Shown here: positions 1 through 8,330 of the stretch, piece by piece
Layout: each line of letters opens with the position of its first letter
How positions within the stretch are numbered: the first letter of the stretch is position 1
From: Bin55 sp965205545
GTDB taxonomy: Bacteria; Pseudomonadota; Gammaproteobacteria; Pseudomonadales; Azotimanducaceae
Length of the DNA: 64,000 nucleotides
Assembly: GCA_965205545.1 (NCBI GenBank)
Contig: OZ242170.1
Coordinates: 2,666,001-2,730,000, forward strand
Reading direction: 5' to 3'
Program-made: the position numbers and the translations under genes
Notes under the pieces: model-generated
Database searches by the model: none
Told to the model about the DNA's origin: nothing
The model's input: the letters and a program-made list of their open reading frames with translations, nothing else

Positions 1-1
1 G

Positions 2-445
2 TCACAGGTAACGGAAGAACTGTTTGACAAGGTTGTTGGGGTGAACCTCAAGGGCCCTTTTAGGCTTTCCGCTCTAGTCGGTGAGCGCATGGCTGAAGGC
101 GATGGCGGCTGCATCATTAACGTGAGCAGCACCGCGGCGACACATGCAAGCCCCGACTCGGAGCCCTATGGCGCGTGCAAGGCAGGCATTCATTCCTTGA
201 CTCTGTCGCTGGCTCACGCGTTTGCTCCCAAGGTAAGAGTGAATTGCATTCAACCCGGTCCGTTCTTGACAGACATTTCGAAAGCATGGGACATGGATGC
301 TTTCAATCGGCGAGCGAAGACTAATATTGCCCTGCAGCGGGGCGGTCAAGCAGAGGAAGTCGTAGGAGCAGCGCTATATTTGGCGGGTCCTAGTGGAAGC
401 TATACCACGGGCTCGATTGTGACAATCGACGGCGGCAGTCGATGA
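2..445 (+). CDS. SDR family oxidoreductase, 5' end missing
   Basis: C-terminal part of a short-chain dehydrogenase/reductase; the frame is open from the left edge of the window, so the start and the Rossmann GxxxGxG motif lie outside. Visible family marks are the NVSS strand carrying the catalytic Ser, the YGACK motif (catalytic Tyr and Lys), the CIQPGPFLTD segment after the active site, and the usual ending with GSIVTIDGGSR. These are the classical NAD(P)H-dependent alcohol/ketone oxidoreductase signatures. The substrate cannot be told. It is followed by a convergent gene. Confidence 0.9.
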   Translation, partial: SQVTEELFDKVVGVNLKGPFRLSALVGERMAEGDGGCIINVSSTAATHASPDSEPYGACKAGIHSLTLSLAHAFAPKVRVNCIQPGPFLTDISKAWDMDAFNRRAKTNIALQRGGQAEEVVGAALYLAGPSGSYTTGSIVTIDGGSR

Positions 446-538
446 GTCTGTGATCATTGCAATTCCAGTGACGTCGAATCGGCCAATATTGCGGACGTTG
501 ACGATCTGTGTGGAGCCTGTGAGCGCAGTTAACTTGAG

Positions 539-1435
539 TTAGTCCAACAAAGCGTCCAATACCTTCGGACTCATGTCTCGCCCTGTCAATTTTCGATAGG
601 TTGAAAGCCAGCCTGGATTTGCGATATTTACGTCTAGCAAGTAGGGGTGCGCCACATCTATTGCAGCATAGCGTATACCCATGGCAGAGAGATGGATTGC
701 AATTTCTTCGACATGCGAAAACTCCTCTCCTGAAGGCTCAGTCGCAAATGGAGTGGACCCAGAGTGTAGATTGCCTCGATGGCTCTTCAGTTTCTTGCCG
801 TACGCGCCAATGACCTGGTTGTTGACTACCAACCATCGTTTCTCTTGGCTGGTGTCCACTCGTTTCTGAAGCAGGAAGAAGCCCTTGGATGTTCCCAGAT
901 CCAATAAGGCACGGCGATATGACTGCTCCTTGCCATCGAGTAGGAATACGGAACGACCAAAGCTACCCGCAGCTGGCTTGAGTATCCACTCACCTCCTTT
1001 CGCGAGGTGCTTGTTCAGTAGATCTGGGTCATCGCTCGCTACCGAGTAGGGGTGATAGCGTTTCAAGGACGTCTGTAGCAGCGCGTGTTTTGCATGCAGA
1101 TACATGAATGCATCGATTCGGTTAACAAAGTTGCATTGATCGAGTGACCGGAGAAGTTGCATGCGATCAAGAAAAGAACTGCGCATGCCGAGACCAAGTA
1201 CCCATATGAGCTCCGCGTCCTTGAGATTGAGTTCGACTTTATTGCGACGCACGCCTTGATGTTGCTCCCAACCGCGTGCGTAGACTGTCGACTCGATTGC
1301 ATATAGCCCGTCGTGAGGGGCACAAGAGACGATCTCGTTTTTGCGTGCTAGGCAAGCCCGAATGAGCAGTGATTCGGATCTATCACAAGTGATTTCGCTC
1401 GCTTCGTGATCAGCTACAAGGAAAGCAACCGACAC
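539..1435 (-). CDS. ATP-grasp protein of the glutathione synthetase (GshB) type
   Basis: A 298-residue ATP-grasp protein with a GTG start. The layout matches prokaryotic glutathione synthetase: an N-terminal substrate domain, the ILKPAAGSFGRSVF nucleotide-binding loop, a KRWLVVNNQVIGAY strand followed by RGNLHSG (GshB-type substrate and phosphate contacts), and a C-terminal LDVNIANPGW segment carrying the metal-binding Asn. It is slightly shorter than E. coli GshB (316) and quite divergent, so it may ligate another peptide or amino acid rather than gamma-glutamylcysteine plus glycine. No gshA is adjacent. It is divergent from nadA. Confidence 0.75.
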   Translation of the reverse strand: MSVAFLVADHEASEITCDRSESLLIRACLARKNEIVSCAPHDGLYAIESTVYARGWEQHQGVRRNKVELNLKDAELIWVLGLGMRSSFLDRMQLLRSLDQCNFVNRIDAFMYLHAKHALLQTSLKRYHPYSVASDDPDLLNKHLAKGGEWILKPAAGSFGRSVFLLDGKEQSYRRALLDLGTSKGFFLLQKRVDTSQEKRWLVVNNQVIGAYGKKLKSHRGNLHSGSTPFATEPSGEEFSHVEEIAIHLSAMGIRYAAIDVAHPYLLDVNIANPGWLSTYRKLTGRDMSPKVLDALLD

Positions 1436-1563
1436 GATTGTGACCTGCTAGTGAAGTAGCGACGGATGTCACAGCGTGGCAACATCTGCCAAATGTCAAT
1501 TAGCTTCAGTTTCGAATCCTCATGGTGACCCCCGGACCTCCTCCAAGGGGGTTGTTTATGATG

Positions 1564-1590
1564 TCATTTTCATGTATGATATGAAAATGA
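1564..1590. promoter_or_regulatory. Inverted repeat over the nadA start codons
   Basis: Two perfect 10-base arms, TCATTTTCAT at 1564-1573 and ATGAAAATGA at 1581-1590, are separated by 7 bases. The element overlaps all three closely spaced in-frame ATG codons that could start NadA (1572, 1581, 1587). As DNA it looks like a dimeric-repressor operator; as RNA it would fold into a hairpin hiding the start codon. No regulator is identified here, and I cannot match the arms to a known NAD-regulon site from memory. Confidence 0.55.
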
Positions 1591-2618
1591 ATCTATTAGC
1601 TAAAGATTACACATTAAAGCCTAACGAAGTACCAGAATTCTTGCCTCAGACGTTGTCTAAGGACGAAACGCAAGATCTAAAACAAGAAATCACGAGCCTG
1701 TTGAGGCAACGTGACGCAGTGCTTGTTTCGCACTACTATGTCGACGGGGTTGTGCAAGACATAGCCTCCGAAACAGGCGGTTGCGTATCGGATTCCTTGG
1801 AAATGGCGCGTTTCGGTCGCGACCATCCCGCGCAAACCTTGGTTGTGGCTGGGGTTCGGTTTATGGGGGAAACGGCAAAGATACTCTCACCTGACAAACG
1901 GGTTCTAATGCCTACATTGAACGCTGAGTGTTCGCTTGACTTGGGTTGTCCTCCGGACGAATTCGCGGCGTTTTGCGAGGAGAATCCCGATCGTACTGTC
2001 GTGGTCTACGCAAACACGTCCGTCGCTGTCAAAGCCCTATCGGATTGGGTCGTAACATCCAGTGTCGGATTGCGCATCGTCGAGCAATTGAGTAAGCAGG
2101 GCGAGAAAATCCTCTGGGCGCCAGACAAGCATTTGGGCAACTACATTCAACACAAAACGGGCGCCGACATGCTGTTGTGGTCCGGCGCATGCGTAGTCCA
2201 CGAGGAGTTCAAATTTCGAGCGTTACTTGACATGAAGCGTGTATACCCAGATGCTGGAATCTTGGTGCATCCCGAGTCGCCTGCGGCCGTTATTGACCTC
2301 GCAGACTGCGTCGGTTCAACCAGTCAAATATTGCGAGCCTCTTCCGAATTACCACATGAAACCTTCATTGTGGCTACGGATCGAGGCTTATTTCATCAGC
2401 TGCGTCGCGCGGAACCTGGGAAACGTTTCATTGAAGCTCCGACGGCAGGAGATGGAGCCACTTGTAGAAGCTGCGCGCATTGTCCATGGATGGCAATGAA
2501 CGAATTGAAGGCCCTACGGGACACATTGCGATTTCTAGACAACGAAGTTCAAGTGGATCCCGAGGTAGGACGACGGGCCATGCTACCGTTGCAGCGTATG
2601 TTGGACTTTCCCGTATAG
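1572..2618 (+). CDS. nadA: Quinolinate synthase NadA
   Basis: Condenses iminoaspartate with dihydroxyacetone phosphate to quinolinate in de novo NAD synthesis; a cytosolic [4Fe-4S] enzyme. The motifs SHYYVD, ETGGCVSDSLEMARFG, GVRFMGETAKILSP, WAPDKHLG and CRSCAHCPWMAMN are all present. The cluster cysteines are near residues 120, 207 and 304. The ATG at 1572 gives 348 residues, almost exactly the E. coli length (347); a GTG at 1476 in the same frame would add 32 residues with no counterpart, so I prefer 1572. No good ribosome-binding site precedes it, and an inverted repeat covers the start. Confidence 0.97.
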   Translation: MYDMKMNLLAKDYTLKPNEVPEFLPQTLSKDETQDLKQEITSLLRQRDAVLVSHYYVDGVVQDIASETGGCVSDSLEMARFGRDHPAQTLVVAGVRFMGETAKILSPDKRVLMPTLNAECSLDLGCPPDEFAAFCEENPDRTVVVYANTSVAVKALSDWVVTSSVGLRIVEQLSKQGEKILWAPDKHLGNYIQHKTGADMLLWSGACVVHEEFKFRALLDMKRVYPDAGILVHPESPAAVIDLADCVGSTSQILRASSELPHETFIVATDRGLFHQLRRAEPGKRFIEAPTAGDGATCRSCAHCPWMAMNELKALRDTLRFLDNEVQVDPEVGRRAMLPLQRMLDFPV

Positions 2619-2631
2619 CTAGCGTTTGGTA

Positions 2632-2665
2632 GCCACTCCGTCTATGTGAACGACTTTTGAGTGGC
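2632..2665. other. Inverted repeat between convergent nadA and bepA
   Basis: Seven-base arms GCCACTC (2632-2638) and GAGTGGC (2659-2665) flank a 20-base loop in the 48-base gap between two convergent genes, ending next to the bepA stop codon. The position suits a two-way transcription stop or mRNA 3' hairpin, but there is no T-tract, so it is not a standard intrinsic terminator. Confidence 0.3.
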
Positions 2666-2666
2666 G

Positions 2667-4109
2667 TTAAGAAGTTCCAGCCTCTGCACGCTCTCTCAAC
2701 TCCAGTATGCGTTGATCGAGGCTTGCCTCCAGCCGGAAACTGGCCCCATTGTTTTTCTTCTTCGCGTGCTGCAGATGGGAAATTGCCTCGCCGTATTCAC
2801 CACGCAAGGCGTAGAACTCGGCACGTGCCCGATGGACTTCGACAATGTCGTCAGCCAGTCCTGCCGTCTCCGCCAATTCGAACCAAATGTCCACGTCATC
2901 GCTGTTAATCCGCGTCTGCTTTTGCAGCACAGATGTCGCCTTTGCGTACTCGTTCGCCGACTTTAGTGCTCGGGCATAGAGAATGGAAAGAGGAGCATTG
3001 TCAGGAGTGTCCGCAAGCGCCTTGTCGAGCACGTGGATAGCTTGCTCAACTCGGTTGGACTTGATCAATAACTCGGCATAGCACGAAGTTGCCAGAATGC
3101 TTGTTGGCATGGCCGAAATGACTTCCTGCATCGCTGCAACTGCCTCATCGTGGCGTCCATTCTGCTGGAGAATCAGTGCTAGTTCATACTTGTCGTGTAT
3201 TTCTTGACCCGTAACGGAGTCTGGATTGCGGGTTGAGCTCGTAGTTGTGTCCACGAAACGTTGCAATGCGCGGACTCGCATGAGCTGATATTCGTGATCG
3301 GGCTCGTATTCGGCCACTTCTGCAGATTGCGCCTGTGCTCTAAGGTCCGCGACGCGATCCTGCGAAAGTGGGTGAGTGCGCAGAAATTCGCTTGCCTCAT
3401 CCTGAGTACCCATGCGTTCGAACATGCGTGACGCACCGAACGGATCGAAACCTGCTTCGGATAGTGCGTTAAAGCCAATGCGGTCCGCTTCTCGTTCTTG
3501 AGAGCGACTGTACTTCAGCGCTTCACCTTCAACCATCGAGTAGGTACCGACAATGCCGGCCAGTCCAGCGTCTGTGGCTCCAGTTGCCAAGACCGCGGCC
3601 GATGTCAAGAATCCAAACAAATGAGCAATTGCCAATTGTCGTTGTTGATCCAACCGTCGTGCGAAATGGCGTTGGCTTAGATGGGCGAGCTCGTGCGCCA
3701 CGACATACGAATATTCGTGCACATCCTCTGCAAAGCGAAACAGGCCAAGATTTATTCCAATAATTCCGCCAGGCGCTGCAAATGCGTTGAGCTGCTTGGC
3801 GTCAATAATTACCGGGTAGAGCGTTCCATTCGTCAGGTCGGAATGCTCGGCGAGCTCGTACATGTTTGTTCGTACGAAATACTTGAGAATTGGATCGTTG
3901 ACAGTTCGAACAGTGCGTCTGAGTTCCATTAGGAATGCCTGTCCAATTTCCTGCTCTTCAAAGGGCGAAAGAACTGCTGATTCGCGATCGCCGAGGGTGG
4001 GAAGAGGCTTTTCCTGCGCATAGGCAGCTAGTGCACCCAATATGACGGGTACGGCCAATAGACGAGCAATGTGTTTGAGGAGCATATTGGGGATAATACT
4101 AGCTTTCAT
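2667..4109 (-). CDS. bepA: Periplasmic M48 metalloprotease/chaperone BepA (YfgC-like)
   Basis: Zinc protease with TPR repeats that assists or degrades outer-membrane proteins such as LptD at the BAM complex. The protein begins with a signal peptide (hydrophobic stretch ending AAYAQE), has HELAH at residues 139-143 and a downstream SQEREADRIG that supplies the third zinc ligand, then a TPR-rich C-terminal half. The 480 residues match E. coli BepA (487). A second ATG at 4085 gives a more compact signal peptide and could be the real start. The neighbours tusA, dapA and bamC match Pseudomonas-type order. Confidence 0.9.
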   Translation of the reverse strand: MKASIIPNMLLKHIARLLAVPVILGALAAYAQEKPLPTLGDRESAVLSPFEEQEIGQAFLMELRRTVRTVNDPILKYFVRTNMYELAEHSDLTNGTLYPVIIDAKQLNAFAAPGGIIGINLGLFRFAEDVHEYSYVVAHELAHLSQRHFARRLDQQRQLAIAHLFGFLTSAAVLATGATDAGLAGIVGTYSMVEGEALKYSRSQEREADRIGFNALSEAGFDPFGASRMFERMGTQDEASEFLRTHPLSQDRVADLRAQAQSAEVAEYEPDHEYQLMRVRALQRFVDTTTSSTRNPDSVTGQEIHDKYELALILQQNGRHDEAVAAMQEVISAMPTSILATSCYAELLIKSNRVEQAIHVLDKALADTPDNAPLSILYARALKSANEYAKATSVLQKQTRINSDDVDIWFELAETAGLADDIVEVHRARAEFYALRGEYGEAISHLQHAKKKNNGASFRLEASLDQRILELRERAEAGTS

Positions 4110-4224
4110 GTGCTAAGTTCGACAATCCTCAATTTGATTCGTCATCTGCAATTTGGAGAAAGCGCGTATTGGGGCCTCGTTGGCGTTGCGACGGCTATGA
4201 ATTGTCCATATTTGGAATTGACTG

Positions 4225-4464
4225 ATGGAAGAGACAACCACGGTTCTTGACGTTAAAGGACTTCAGTGCCCAATGCCTCTGCTCAAGGCGAAAAAGGCAT
4301 TAAACGAAATTGCCCCAGGGAGCTTCCTGCGAGTTATTGCCACAGATCCAGGCTCCGTGAAGGACTTCCAGGTATTCTCACGACAGAGCGGGCATGAATT
4401 GATTGAAATGCACGAAGATGACGGGGTCTACCGATACTTGCTGAAGAAAAAATTCTCTTCGTGA
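4225..4464 (+). CDS. tusA: Sulfur carrier protein TusA family
   Basis: A 79-residue protein of the TusA/SirA fold. The family motif GLQCPMPLLKAKKAL is near the N-terminus, with Cys15 as the persulfide-carrying residue. TusA passes sulfur from cysteine desulfurase towards 2-thiouridine in tRNA and other sulfur acceptors. Small paralogs share the same CPxP motif, so the exact acceptor is uncertain. It sits between bepA and dapA, as in other gammaproteobacteria. Confidence 0.88.
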   Translation: MEETTTVLDVKGLQCPMPLLKAKKALNEIAPGSFLRVIATDPGSVKDFQVFSRQSGHELIEMHEDDGVYRYLLKKKFSS

Positions 4465-4613
4465 CGTCTATAGAGGTTGAGTTTTTTGAACTTCTGTTCT
4501 TAGAATCCCCCAATTGGTGAATGTTTAGGCACAATGTTGGGCGACGCACGGCAAATGGCCACTATAGGCATTTGTTAGCTATGCCATTTGCAACTGCAAC
4601 ATGAGGAACATAC

Positions 4614-5489
4614 ATGCTCAAAGGTAGCCTCGTTGCATTGGTCACACCCATGCGAGAGAATGGCGCAATCGATTGGGGAGCTCTAGACAAACTGATTGAT
4701 TGGCATTTGGAGAGTGGAACCCATGGCGTAGTTCCCGTAGGAACCACGGGCGAGTCTGCAACTCTGTCGGTGGAGGAACACACTGCTGTAATCACGGTCA
4801 CTGTCAAGCGTGTGAATGGTCGCGTGCCTGTGATTGCCGGAACAGGCGCCAACGCAACGTGGGAAGCTATAGAGCTGACCCGACATGGCATGGATGCGGG
4901 AGCCGATGCCTGCCTGGTTGTAACGCCGTACTACAACAAGCCGACGCAAGAAGGACTTTATCGCCATTACAGTGCGATTGCAGAAGCTGTCGATATCCCC
5001 TTGGTCCTCTACAACGTTCCTCCTAGGACCGCATGCGATATGACCGCAGAAACAGTTGCCAGGCTAGCAATTAATGAGCGAATCATCGGGATTAAAGAGG
5101 CGTGCGGCGATGCAACTCGAGTGGATGAAATCAAGCGCGTCGTTCCTGACGATTTCATCGTTCTCTCTGGCGAGGATGCACAAACCTTGGAAATGATGAA
5201 ATTGGGAGCTGTTGGAACGATTTCCGTTAGCGCCAACGTAGCGCCTGAGCTGATGGCGCAGTTTTGCGAACGATTCCAAGCAGGAGATGTCGAAATGGCC
5301 GAAGAGATTGACTCGCGACTTCAGCCTATACACGAGATACTCTTTGCCGAAACAAGCCCGATTCCTACGAAGTGGGCGTTGTACGTGATGGGCAAGATTG
5401 AAGCGGGGATTCGACTTCCGCTAGTGCAGCTCTCGTCGCAGCACCATGCTTCTCTACAGGAACGTCTTGTAGCCGCTGGATTGATGTAA
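4614..5489 (+). CDS. dapA: 4-hydroxy-tetrahydrodipicolinate synthase DapA
   Basis: First committed enzyme of the diaminopimelate/lysine branch: condenses pyruvate with aspartate semialdehyde. GTTGESATL, Tyr133 in LYNVPPRT and the Schiff-base Lys161 in IGIKEACGD sit at the same positions as in E. coli; length 291 matches. The ATG is preceded by the ribosome-binding site GAGGA. Its stop codon overlaps the bamC start by one base (TAATG), so the two are cotranscribed. Its product line feeds the meso-DAP used by MurE further along the window. Confidence 0.97.
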   Translation: MLKGSLVALVTPMRENGAIDWGALDKLIDWHLESGTHGVVPVGTTGESATLSVEEHTAVITVTVKRVNGRVPVIAGTGANATWEAIELTRHGMDAGADACLVVTPYYNKPTQEGLYRHYSAIAEAVDIPLVLYNVPPRTACDMTAETVARLAINERIIGIKEACGDATRVDEIKRVVPDDFIVLSGEDAQTLEMMKLGAVGTISVSANVAPELMAQFCERFQAGDVEMAEEIDSRLQPIHEILFAETSPIPTKWALYVMGKIEAGIRLPLVQLSSQHHASLQERLVAAGLM

Positions 5490-6601
5490 TGACTCGAATA
5501 TTACGAATGCTATTGATTGCGAGCATCGTTGTCGCGATGGCTGGCTGCTCCATAATCACCAAATTGCCTTTGGTGAGCAGAGTTCCGGAACGAATGGAGG
5601 ACCCGGACGCGTATATAAACCCAAAGGAGACCGACGAGTTGTACATTCCGTCGGACATGGCGCATCGCGAAATAGTGGATCTTTGGATCATTCCAACCAT
5701 CGCGGACAGACCGAGTCAGGTTCTCTTTAATGAAGCAGTGCCAATTCCCCCGAGCATTGTGGGCGAAGCGGACCCTGATCTCGTTCGCATTCAGGCTCTA
5801 GGTCCGGACCGCAGTTGGATGTTGGTGCAACGAACCCCTGAAACAGTCTGGCCAGTTGTCAACCAGTGGGTTCAGGACAATGGACTGGGAACCGCGTACG
5901 AGGATCCCAGCCAAGGATTGATTTTCTGCAACGCTCTGGATCTACAAGCCCAAGATCCCATGGGACTGCTTGCGCTCGTGTCAAAGGGCAAACAAGATGC
6001 GCAATTGACAGGCGACGACTGGATAGCGGTTCGACTGGAGACATCGATGCGACATGGATTCTCCGAGGTCCACATTCGTTATGTGAATAGCACGGTCACA
6101 CCAGATATTGAAGTTTGGCCGACTGCATCTACGAACTATGCAGTTGAACGATCCGTTTTAGAAGCCCTGGCGAACTACGACGCTGCAGGCTACGTTGCCC
6201 CAACGGCATCACGCGTGGGTCGCGATATTGCTCTCATGCCGAAAGTTGAAATGCTGACCGATGACGACGGCTTTGCCGTGTTGCGGCTTAATGTTGACTA
6301 TGCTCGAACTTGGGCAACCATTCAACGAGCTCTGGACAACGCCGAACTCACGACAGCGAACAATAGCTCGCAGGATGGATTCATCGAAGTCGTGGTTACT
6401 CCGGACCTACGAGGAAAACGATCAGGTTTGTTTTCCAATTTCCTACGCCGTGGCGGTTCACGAAACAATGAACCGGAGACGATTGGACTTAGCATTGTGG
6501 GCTCTGGAAACCAATTCGACGTTTCGGTCAACAGAGGCGAAAACGTCACTGTTGAATTCGCCCAGCAGTTTCTTGCTCTGCTGAGGGAGAACCTGAACTA
6601 A
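5489..6601 (+). CDS. bamC: Outer-membrane assembly lipoprotein BamC
   Basis: Lipoprotein subunit of the BAM complex that inserts beta-barrel proteins. The N-terminus is a lipoprotein signal with lipobox AMAGC, lipidated Cys20. A low-complexity linker follows, then the two helix-grip domains typical of BamC (for example RSWMLVQRTPETVWPVVNQW starting the first domain). At 370 residues it is close to the E. coli protein (344). The position directly after dapA with a 1-base overlap is the classic dapA-nlpB arrangement. Confidence 0.9.
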   Translation: MTRILRMLLIASIVVAMAGCSIITKLPLVSRVPERMEDPDAYINPKETDELYIPSDMAHREIVDLWIIPTIADRPSQVLFNEAVPIPPSIVGEADPDLVRIQALGPDRSWMLVQRTPETVWPVVNQWVQDNGLGTAYEDPSQGLIFCNALDLQAQDPMGLLALVSKGKQDAQLTGDDWIAVRLETSMRHGFSEVHIRYVNSTVTPDIEVWPTASTNYAVERSVLEALANYDAAGYVAPTASRVGRDIALMPKVEMLTDDDGFAVLRLNVDYARTWATIQRALDNAELTTANNSSQDGFIEVVVTPDLRGKRSGLFSNFLRRGGSRNNEPETIGLSIVGSGNQFDVSVNRGENVTVEFAQQFLALLRENLN

Positions 6602-6641
6602 CAAATTCCTATCATATTGGCTGCCCTTCATCCGAGCACAA

Positions 6642-7403
6642 TTGGAATTGCAATTTACTTCTCTTGGTAGTGGTAGCAAAGGAAACTGCACTGTAGTCCA
6701 AAGCGAAGGCACTACAGTCCTCGTCGACTGCGGATTTAGTCGAGCCCGCACTATAGAGAGGCTTCAAAGACGCGGAGTCGATCCGGAAGACGTGGACGCA
6801 ATCTTTGTCACGCACGAGCACAGCGATCACATCAGCGGCGTGAGGCTATTTGCCAACCGTTTCAACCGACCGGTGTTTGCTACTTCCGGTACGCTATCGG
6901 CCATCGACAAGCTCGCTGACCCGCTCATTGAGGAAATCAAGGCTGGCGATTGCGTTGACATTGGAAATCTGAAAATTCAAAGTGTGTCTGTTCCGCACGA
7001 TGCACGTGAACCAACTCAGTTTATTTTCGACAGTCAACAGTACTGCCTCGGAATATTGACTGACATTGGTGTCGTTACTGACCATGTGATAGACCAGTAC
7101 TCACGATGCAATGCACTGTTTGTCGAGTCGAACCACGACATTGACATGTTGTGGTCCGGGAATGATCCTCAATACCTCAAGTCGAGAGTATCTGGCGACC
7201 GCGGCCATCTTTCCAATGATCAAACCAAGGACTTTATTGGCGAGATCCTTCACAATCAATTGAACACCATAGCGATTGGCCACATAAGCCAGCGCAACAA
7301 CAGCATGGACGTCCTGTATCGAGAATACGCAGAACTGATGCGCATTCGCAGCGTTGAATTTGCGACACAAGAAGACGGAACGCCTTGGCAGTCCGCAACA
7401 TGA
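6642..7403 (+). CDS. MBL-fold metallo-hydrolase (YycJ/WalJ-like)
   Basis: A 253-residue metallo-beta-lactamase-fold protein. It opens with LGSGSKGNCTVV and has the metal motif THEHSDHISG (HxHxDH), then later metal ligands in GILTDIG and VESNHD, ending with GHISQRNNS. This is the YycJ/WalJ subfamily, proposed exonuclease or phosphodiesterase. The start is TTG at 6642, with a second TTG two codons on. In Pseudomonas-like genomes this gene follows bamC and precedes purC; here purC is absent. Confidence 0.85.
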   Translation: MELQFTSLGSGSKGNCTVVQSEGTTVLVDCGFSRARTIERLQRRGVDPEDVDAIFVTHEHSDHISGVRLFANRFNRPVFATSGTLSAIDKLADPLIEEIKAGDCVDIGNLKIQSVSVPHDAREPTQFIFDSQQYCLGILTDIGVVTDHVIDQYSRCNALFVESNHDIDMLWSGNDPQYLKSRVSGDRGHLSNDQTKDFIGEILHNQLNTIAIGHISQRNNSMDVLYREYAELMRIRSVEFATQEDGTPWQSAT

Positions 7404-7480
7404 CCGGATTGGCCGCACGCTTGACCGCGCACACAAGTCAGTCGTGTCTAAGATCATGACACAATGACGAGTTGATCAAC

Positions 7481-8053
7481 TCAAAGAGCGTCAAGCATTT
7501 GGCGCCTGTGCTTGTTCACCATTCTGGCAATAGATCTCTCTGTCGTAAAGCTCCTTACGTCGCCTAGGTCGAACCAGCGCAATGCAATCGATTCGCTGTT
7601 TTGAATCAACGGCATTTGCTCATCGGCCTCGAGCAGAAATCGGACGTCGTAGTGAAAGTGTGAGGGTTCGCCAACTCCCTCTGGAACAACATGCTTGTCC
7701 AAGTCGAAGATTTGCTTAGCCACCGGTTCCGCAACTAGACCAGACTCCTCTTCGACTTCCCGCATTGCGGTCATTACCGGGTCAGCTTCCGATTCGATGT
7801 GACCACCTAGTTGCAACCACTTGCTCAGTTTCCTGTGATATGTCAATAGACATTTGTTGCGATTGCGGTTAGTAACCCACGCGGACACTGTAAAGTGACC
7901 GTCCTCAAAGCAACAGCGATTTAGGCATGACTCTTGGTTTTGCGCGAAACGTCTAAAAGCACTCGCCAAGAGTTCCGTAGGGTAGCGGCGCTCGTAGTCA
8001 AGTAGAAGGTCGATCAGAATTGAGAGATATGTGGTCTTCAACTGAGTCGTCAA
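7481..8053 (-). CDS. Nudix hydrolase
   Basis: A 190-residue Nudix-fold protein that likely hydrolyses a nucleoside diphosphate-linked substrate. The Nudix box reads GGHIESEADPVMTAMREVEE then ESGL: REVEEE holds the metal-binding glutamates, but the first Glu of the box is displaced by one residue (Ala at the usual place). An N-terminal helical region of about 50 residues precedes the domain. The start is TTG at 8053. The substrate is unknown. It is convergent with the MBL hydrolase gene. Confidence 0.85.
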   Translation of the reverse strand: MTTQLKTTYLSILIDLLLDYERRYPTELLASAFRRFAQNQESCLNRCCFEDGHFTVSAWVTNRNRNKCLLTYHRKLSKWLQLGGHIESEADPVMTAMREVEEESGLVAEPVAKQIFDLDKHVVPEGVGEPSHFHYDVRFLLEADEQMPLIQNSESIALRWFDLGDVRSFTTERSIARMVNKHRRQMLDAL

Positions 8054-8135
8054 GTATTCGTATGAATGTTACGGGTATGCCGAAATTGGTTTGCGCGCCG
8101 ATCAACCTTGTAACGCTTAAAATTCAAGCTTCTGC

Positions 8136-8224
8136 GGAGAGGTGCCAGAGCTGGTCGAATGGGCCTGACTCGAAATCAGGTGTGCCTTCGGGCACCCAGG
8201 GTTCGAATCCCTGCCTCTCCGCCA
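8136..8224 (+). tRNA. tRNA-Ser (anticodon CGA)
   Basis: Acceptor strands GGAGAGG (8136-8142) and CCTCTCC (8214-8220) pair fully and are followed by discriminator G and an encoded CCA. The anticodon stem CCTGA/TCAGG frames the loop CTCGAAA, with anticodon CGA at 8171-8173. A long variable arm (GTGCC TTCG GGCAC) marks a class II tRNA, and the T arm CAGGG TTCGAAT CCCTG is standard. It decodes UCG. Confidence 0.98.
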
Positions 8225-8330
8225 ATCCGAATTGATTGAGTCGTTGGGCAGCATTGATCGCTGTTTACTTGCAATACCCGCGCCGCTTAACGAGCAATGG
8301 CAAACAGAGCTCCAATCTGCAGTCAAGATC

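Noticed and set aside
1476..1571. In-frame GTG extension upstream of nadA
   Set aside because: It adds 32 residues absent from the family; the ATG at 1572 gives the usual length.
8020..8235. 71-codon ORF across the tRNA-Ser gene
   Set aside because: It overlaps the tRNA and has no protein features.
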